Shown here piece after piece: positions 6,774 through 12,821 of a stretch of 12,821 nucleotides of DNA. The notes beneath the pieces were generated by a model that did not search any database, was not told where the DNA came from, and was given only the letters and a program-made list of their open reading frames with translations. The first letter of the stretch is position 1. Each line of letters begins with the position of its first letter. The DNA comes from Stenotrophomonas sp. UBA2124 (lineage in GTDB: Bacteria; Pseudomonadota; Gammaproteobacteria; Xanthomonadales; Xanthomonadaceae). The stretch is from positions 1 to 12,821 of the forward strand of contig DCXY01000037.1 in the NCBI GenBank assembly GCA_002329155.1, written 5' to 3'. The position numbers were made by a program, and so were the translations under genes.

Positions 6774-6816
6774 GGGAGGCGGAAACAGGGAATGAAAGTC
6801 CGCTGATCCGCCTCCC
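6774..6816 (+). repeat. 10-bp inverted repeat in the pepA-holC spacer
   Basis: GGGAGGCGGA (6774-6783) and TCCGCCTCCC (6807-6816) are exact reverse complements with a 23-nt A-rich loop. The motif (G)GAACAGGGA / GAAACAGGGA is also repeated nearby (6768-6777 region and 6783-6792). The stem begins 15 bp after the pepA stop. There is no T run, so it is more like a processing site, mRNA stabiliser or Rho-linked element than an intrinsic terminator. Confidence 0.45.
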
Positions 6817-6884
6817 CACCCCGTGACACGGCTTCACACCCGCTTCTCCACTCCGCTTTCCCGCACCCAACCCGGTTCCCCGCC

Positions 6885-7313
6885 TTGACCATCCGCGCCG
6901 ACTTCTACCTGATCGCCAAACCGCGCTTTCTCACCGAGCCGTTGAAGCTGGTGTGCGAACTCGCGCGCAAGGCCAATGACGGCGGCATGTACACGCTGGT
7001 GCTGGCGCGCGACCAGGCCCAGGCCGAGGAGCTGGATGAGCTGCTCTGGTCCTTCGACCCGGACGCCTACATCCCGCACCAGATTGTGGGTGAGGACGTG
7101 GACGAGGAAGAGGCCATCGTGCTGATCGCCGTGCCGGGCAGCGATGCGCCGGAGCGGCCGCTGGTCATCAACCTGCGGGACGAGCCCTGGATGGGCGCGT
7201 GCCAGCGGGTGCTGGAAGTGGTGCCGGCTGATCCGGCCGCGCGCGAGCCCCTGCGCGAACGCTGGAGGCAGTACAAGGCCGCCGGTTATGCGCTCACCAA
7301 ACATGACATGTAA
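6885..7313 (+). CDS. holC: DNA polymerase III chi subunit HolC
   Basis: Accessory subunit of the replicative polymerase; chi binds psi (HolD) in the clamp-loader complex and the C-terminal tail of SSB. The product is 142 residues, close to the E. coli length of 147. Family features are ADFYLIAKPRF (5-15), LLWSFDPDAYIPHQIVGE (53-70), LVINLRDEPW (93-102) and RERWRQYKAAGYALTKHDM at the C-terminus. The best start is the TTG at 6885, giving MTIRADFYLI; no in-frame ATG lies near, and no Shine-Dalgarno is visible, so initiation may be weak. The position between pepA and valS is the classic gammaproteobacterial context and supports the call. The stop codon overlaps the ribosome site of the next gene. 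Confidence 0.92.
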   Translation: MTIRADFYLIAKPRFLTEPLKLVCELARKANDGGMYTLVLARDQAQAEELDELLWSFDPDAYIPHQIVGEDVDEEEAIVLIAVPGSDAPERPLVINLRDEPWMGACQRVLEVVPADPAAREPLRERWRQYKAAGYALTKHDM

Positions 7314-7325
7314 AGGAATACGCCC

Positions 7326-7514
7326 ATGCGTCTACTGATTGCGATCCTCCTGCCCTGGCTGGCCTTTTTCACCATTGGCCGCCCGATTTCCGGCATTGTC
7401 TGCCTGATCCTGCAGATCACCCTGATCGGCTGGCTGCCCGCCGCCATCTGGGCCGCCTATGCGGTCAGCCAGTACCACACCGACCTGAAGATCAAGCGCG
7501 CCCTGGGCCGCTGA
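7326..7514 (+). CDS. YqaE/Pmp3 family small membrane protein
   Basis: A 62-residue hydrophobic protein of the Pmp3/YqaE family (proteolipid-type small membrane proteins; the yeast member affects membrane potential and salt tolerance, while bacterial roles are mostly undefined). Two membrane segments are visible: residues 2-18 (LLIAILLPWLAFF) and 21-47 (SGIVCLILQ...WLPAAIWAAYAV), separated by GRP, followed by a short basic tail (DLKIKRALGR). AAAGGA at 7312-7317, overlapping the holC stop, lies 8 nt before the ATG, so translation should be efficient and possibly coupled to holC. Only 12 bp separate it from holC and 27 bp from valS, so it belongs to that transcription unit. In E. coli holC and valS are adjacent without such a gene. 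Confidence 0.87.
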   Translation: MRLLIAILLPWLAFFTIGRPISGIVCLILQITLIGWLPAAIWAAYAVSQYHTDLKIKRALGR

Positions 7515-7541
7515 TTTCCCTTTGCTTATGGTTTCCCCCGC

Positions 7542-10367
<2,826 letters not shown>

Positions 10368-10386
10368 GCCAAGCGACTGCGCCATG

Positions 10387-10419
10387 CACGAACGCCGCCC
10401 AAGGGCGGCGTTCGTGTTT
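10387..10419 (+). terminator. Intrinsic-type terminator after valS
   Basis: The two arms at 10387-10400 and 10403-10416 (CACGAACGCCGCCC and its exact complement) make a 14-bp perfect stem around AA; in practice the loop is CAAG on a 13-bp stem. TTT follows at 10417-10419. It lies 20 bp after the valS stop and 17 bp before the end of the convergent VanZ-like gene. The T run favours plus-strand termination. On the minus strand the stem is not followed by Ts, but it may still help. Confidence 0.75.
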
Positions 10420-10435
10420 CAGGCGGTTGCGAAGT

Positions 10436-10828
10436 TCAGCGCGGCTGCAGGCGCAGCAGCAGATTGCGCAGCGGCGTCAGTACCGTGAGCATGCCCACGA
10501 CCACACCGGTGGTATTGGCCAGCGCATCCATCGGGTCCGCCATGCGGTCGGCAGTCAACGCGCCCTGCGCCAATTCAATGCCCACGCCCAGCAGCACCAG
10601 ACCAATGCCTGCCAACACCAGTGCGCGGCGCGTGGCGAACAACTGCACCGCACTGCCCGCAAGCAGGAAGTAGGCAAGAAAATGCTCCACCTTGTCGCTG
10701 TTCTGCGGCAGGTCCAGCGGCGGCGGCGGTATCAGGCAGACCACGATCACCGCGATGATCGCTGCGCACCACAGCAACAGCCAGAAGCGTGCGTGACGCA
10801 GCGGCTTGAGTGCGCTCACAGACGCCAT
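10436..10828 (-). CDS. VanZ-like family membrane protein
   Basis: A 130-residue membrane protein of the VanZ-like family, named after a teicoplanin-resistance accessory protein; chromosomal members in Gram-negatives have no established role and should not be read as resistance genes. Four hydrophobic helices lie at about 15-32, 48-64, 69-88 and 104-122. The family signature is complete: DKVEHFLAYFLLA (45-57), ELAQ (85-88) and RMADPMDALANTTG (95-108), where conserved acidic and Asn residues face the membrane boundary. Its ATG at 10828-10826 lies inside the end of the upstream methyltransferase gene (13-nt overlap), so the two are translationally coupled. It is convergent with valS. Confidence 0.86.
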   Translation of the reverse strand: MASVSALKPLRHARFWLLLWCAAIIAVIVVCLIPPPPLDLPQNSDKVEHFLAYFLLAGSAVQLFATRRALVLAGIGLVLLGVGIELAQGALTADRMADPMDALANTTGVVVGMLTVLTPLRNLLLRLQPR

Positions 10829-12000
10829 GTCAGGTCGCCCATCAGGAACGACGCACCCATGTCCACATCACGGCTGAAGGCCATCACCTGGAAGCGCTCA
10901 CCCATCTCGGTGGGCAGCGTGAGCCGCTTGAGCTGCTCGCGCAGGCGCATGCGCCCCACTTCGTCGGTGCGTTCCTCGGCGGCTTCCAGCAGCGTGGTGA
11001 TGCCGTTGCCGAGCAGGAAACTGGCCTGGCTGCAGTAGCCCGCCAGATCGAACCCGGCATTGGTGCCCGCCTCTGCCAGCGCGGTGAAATCCACCGACGC
11101 GGTGATGTCCTGCAGGCCCGGCCACAGATAGACATCGTTGTGCACGCGGTGGCGGTAGAACGCACGGATGGTGCCGTCGTCGCGGTCGTGCTGGTAGAAC
11201 TCGGCACGCGGGTAGCCGTAATCGACGAACAGCAGCGCGCCGCGCTGCAGGCCACCGGCCACCGCCTGTACCCAGTACGGCAGCTGCGGCAGCACTTCGG
11301 CACGAAAGTCCTGCGGGAACGGCCGCTCCAGATAATTCTCGATATGCCGCACCGAGGCGGTCATCAGCGCATCGGCCGGCTTGGCGCCGCGCACGAAGCG
11401 GCCCTCGCCATCCAGCTCGACGGTTTCCTCGTACACCTCGCCTTCGCTGATGACGAAACGCGGCGTAGGCAGCGCGTCGATCACCTCGTTGGCGAACAGC
11501 ACGCCGTCCCAGTCGTCATCGAAGGGGCCATCCAGCCACTCCACCAGCGCGAACACCGGCGGGATCAGCGCGCGCTCCAGATGCTCGCGCTGGCGCTCAC
11601 GCAGGTCGGCGCTGGGCTCCAGGATCGCGTAACGCTCGGGCAGCGCGTCCAGTTCCAGCAGCCGCTTGAGCATGATCTCGGCGAAGGCACCGCTGCCGCC
11701 GCCCAGTTCCAGCATCCGCGCCTGCGGCCCCAACTGCTGCAGCACCGGTGCGACCGCGTTGGCGGTGGTGGCGGCGAACAGCGGCCCCAGCTCGGGCGAG
11801 GTGACGAAATCACCCGCCGCGCCAAACTTGCTGGCACCGGCGCTGTAATAGCCCCAGCCGGGGGCGTACAGCGCCAGCTCCATGAAGCGCGAGAACGGCA
11901 CCGCGCCACCCTGGGCGCAGATGTCCGCACGCAGATGCGCCGCCAGCTGGTCGCTGTGGGCGAGCGCGTCGGAATCGGGCGTTGGCAGGTCGGAATGCAT
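10816..12000 (-). CDS. MidA/NDUFAF7-type SAM-dependent methyltransferase (COG1565)
   Basis: A 394-residue class I methyltransferase of the MidA family. The eukaryotic member NDUFAF7 dimethylates an arginine of the complex I subunit NDUFS2; the bacterial substrate is not established. The SAM-binding glycine loop is LELGGGSGAFA at 97-107. Other family blocks are VTSPELGPLF (66-75), FANEVIDALP (169-178), FVDYGYPRAEFY (258-269), GTIRAFYRHR (276-285) and PGLQDITASVDFTAL (294-308). YAPGWGYYSAGASKFGAAGDF (45-65) is the usual N-terminal motif. I use the ATG at 12000-11998 because the family sequence begins soon after it; there is no clear Shine-Dalgarno. It overlaps the downstream VanZ-like gene and is divergent from the pteridine reductase across 54 bp, so the two may share a control region. 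Confidence 0.9.
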   Translation of the reverse strand: MHSDLPTPDSDALAHSDQLAAHLRADICAQGGAVPFSRFMELALYAPGWGYYSAGASKFGAAGDFVTSPELGPLFAATTANAVAPVLQQLGPQARMLELGGGSGAFAEIMLKRLLELDALPERYAILEPSADLRERQREHLERALIPPVFALVEWLDGPFDDDWDGVLFANEVIDALPTPRFVISEGEVYEETVELDGEGRFVRGAKPADALMTASVRHIENYLERPFPQDFRAEVLPQLPYWVQAVAGGLQRGALLFVDYGYPRAEFYQHDRDDGTIRAFYRHRVHNDVYLWPGLQDITASVDFTALAEAGTNAGFDLAGYCSQASFLLGNGITTLLEAAEERTDEVGRMRLREQLKRLTLPTEMGERFQVMAFSRDVDMGASFLMGDLTWRL

Positions 12001-12054
12001 GGCGGGGCGGTTTGCGGAGACAATGCACAGGATAGCCGAGTGAGGAAACCGCAG

Positions 12055-12792
12055 ATGACAGATTTGCAACGGGTGGCCCTGGTCACCGGCAGCGCGCGCC
12101 GCATCGGCGCGGCCATCGCGCGCCACCTGCACGCCCACGGCTACCGCATCGCCCTGCACGCGCACCTGTCCAGCGAGGAGCTGCATTCGCTGGCCTTCGA
12201 CCTGGAAAGCGAACGCCCCGGCAGCGTGCTGACGGTGGAAGCGGACCTGCGCGATCCGGACTCGCTGCCGGATCTGATCGGGCAGGTGGTCAGCCACTTT
12301 GGCCAGTTGGACGCGCTGGTCAACAACGCTTCCAATTTCTTCCCCACGCCGTTCGGCAGCGTGCAGGTGGAACAGTGGGACGAGCTGATGGCGGTGAATG
12401 CGCGTGCGCCGTTCTTTCTGGCGCAGGCGGCAGCGCCGTACTTGGTCAAGCAGCGGGGCGCCATCGTCAACCTGACCGACCTGCACGCCACCACCCCGCT
12501 GCGCGAGCACCCGGCCTACAGCACCGCCAAGGCCGCGCTGGAAATGGTCACGCGAACGCTGGCACTGGAGATGGCACCGCATGTGCGGGTGAACGCGGTG
12601 GCACCGGGCGCCATCCTGTGGCCCGAACAGGGCAAGAGCGAGGCGGCCAAACACAAGCTGATGGAGCGCACGCCACTGGACCGCATCGGCACCCCGCACG
12701 AAATCGCCTCGGCGGTGCGCTGGCTGCTGGATGATGCTGGTTACATCACCGGCCAGACGCTGCGGCTGGACGGTGGGCGTACGTTGACCTGA
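12055..12792 (+). CDS. Pteridine reductase (FolM/PTR1-type SDR)
   Basis: A 245-residue NADPH-dependent short-chain dehydrogenase that probably reduces dihydropterins or dihydromonapterin/dihydrofolate. The cofactor motif is TGSARRIG (11-18), the TGX3RXG form that marks pteridine reductases instead of the common SDR TGX3GXG. NNAS at 90-93 follows. The usual catalytic serine is replaced by aspartate, D142 (NLTDLHA), 13 residues before Y155 in YSTAK (K159); Leishmania PTR1 has D181 and Y194 with the same spacing, and E. coli FolM also has TD here. The C-terminus ITGQTLRLDGGRTL (231-244) is standard. AGGAAA at 12043-12048 lies 6 nt before the ATG at 12055, which decides the start against an open frame running further upstream. 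Substrate within the pterin family is inferred. Confidence 0.9.
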   Translation: MTDLQRVALVTGSARRIGAAIARHLHAHGYRIALHAHLSSEELHSLAFDLESERPGSVLTVEADLRDPDSLPDLIGQVVSHFGQLDALVNNASNFFPTPFGSVQVEQWDELMAVNARAPFFLAQAAAPYLVKQRGAIVNLTDLHATTPLREHPAYSTAKAALEMVTRTLALEMAPHVRVNAVAPGAILWPEQGKSEAAKHKLMERTPLDRIGTPHEIASAVRWLLDDAGYITGQTLRLDGGRTLT

Positions 12793-12821
12793 GCGCAGGG
12801 GCTTACCCCTCCCCAGCCCTC
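12793..12821. other. Downstream flank of the pteridine reductase, nothing certain
   Basis: The last 29 bases hold a small 5-bp inverted repeat (AGGGG 12797-12801, CCCCT 12806-12810) with no T run. It is too weak to call a terminator, and the next gene is outside the window. Confidence 0.3.

Noticed and set aside
10436..10828. VanZ as a glycopeptide-resistance gene
   Set aside because: No van cluster is present and VanZ-like proteins are common on Gram-negative chromosomes without such a role.
10810..12054. Very long upstream extension of the pteridine reductase frame
   Set aside because: The SDR fold begins at residue 6 after the ATG at 12055, which has a good ribosome site; the upstream part is antisense to the MidA-like gene.
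12797..12810. Small hairpin after the pteridine reductase as a terminator
   Set aside because: Only 5 bp of stem and no T run; not supportable near the window edge.

Overview
The window reads as an ordinary, GC-rich gammaproteobacterial chromosome segment, most likely from the Xanthomonadaceae (Stenotrophomonas/Xanthomonas type). The inference rests on strong G/C third-position codon bias, on the wording of XerD, PepA, ValS and the Lpt permeases, and on the block lptG-lptF <-> pepA-holC-valS, which matches the gammaproteobacterial order known from E. coli. Genus assignment is an inference; no search was possible.

Layout, left to right. (1) 1-896, minus: xerD, a tyrosine recombinase cut off by the window edge just before its catalytic tyrosine. 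(2) 968-1933, plus: an RDD-family membrane protein and an isoprenylcysteine/phospholipid-methyltransferase-like membrane protein, 18 bp apart. (3) 1934-2548: two gene-poor stretches rich in CCCGGG-based palindromes, flanking a small DUF4298-like gene (2134-2463, plus). (4) 2549-5180, minus: lptF and lptG (LPS transporter permeases, overlapping by ATGA) followed by an unassigned 130-residue protein. (5) 5286-10367, plus: pepA, holC, a 62-residue Pmp3/YqaE-type membrane protein, and valS, closed by a 14-bp hairpin terminator. (6) 10436-12000, minus: a MidA/NDUFAF7-type methyltransferase and a VanZ-like membrane protein, overlapping by 13 nt. (7) 12055-12792, plus: a pteridine reductase of the FolM/PTR1 type, divergent from the methyltransferase.

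How the genes work together. LptF and LptG form the inner-membrane channel of the LptB2FG exporter that extracts LPS and feeds it to LptC. PepA, HolC and ValS are housekeeping proteins (peptide turnover, the replication clamp-loader accessory subunit, tRNA charging) kept together by ancestry rather than by one pathway. The pteridine reductase serves the folate/pterin pool. The MidA-like enzyme may act on a respiratory-complex protein by analogy with its mitochondrial homologue.

I found no mobile element, CRISPR array, tRNA, rRNA or prophage, and nothing I would call a new system. The parts worth a second look are the palindrome-rich islet at 1934-2548 with its small genes, the unassigned gene at the end of the lpt operon, and the structured pepA-holC spacer.
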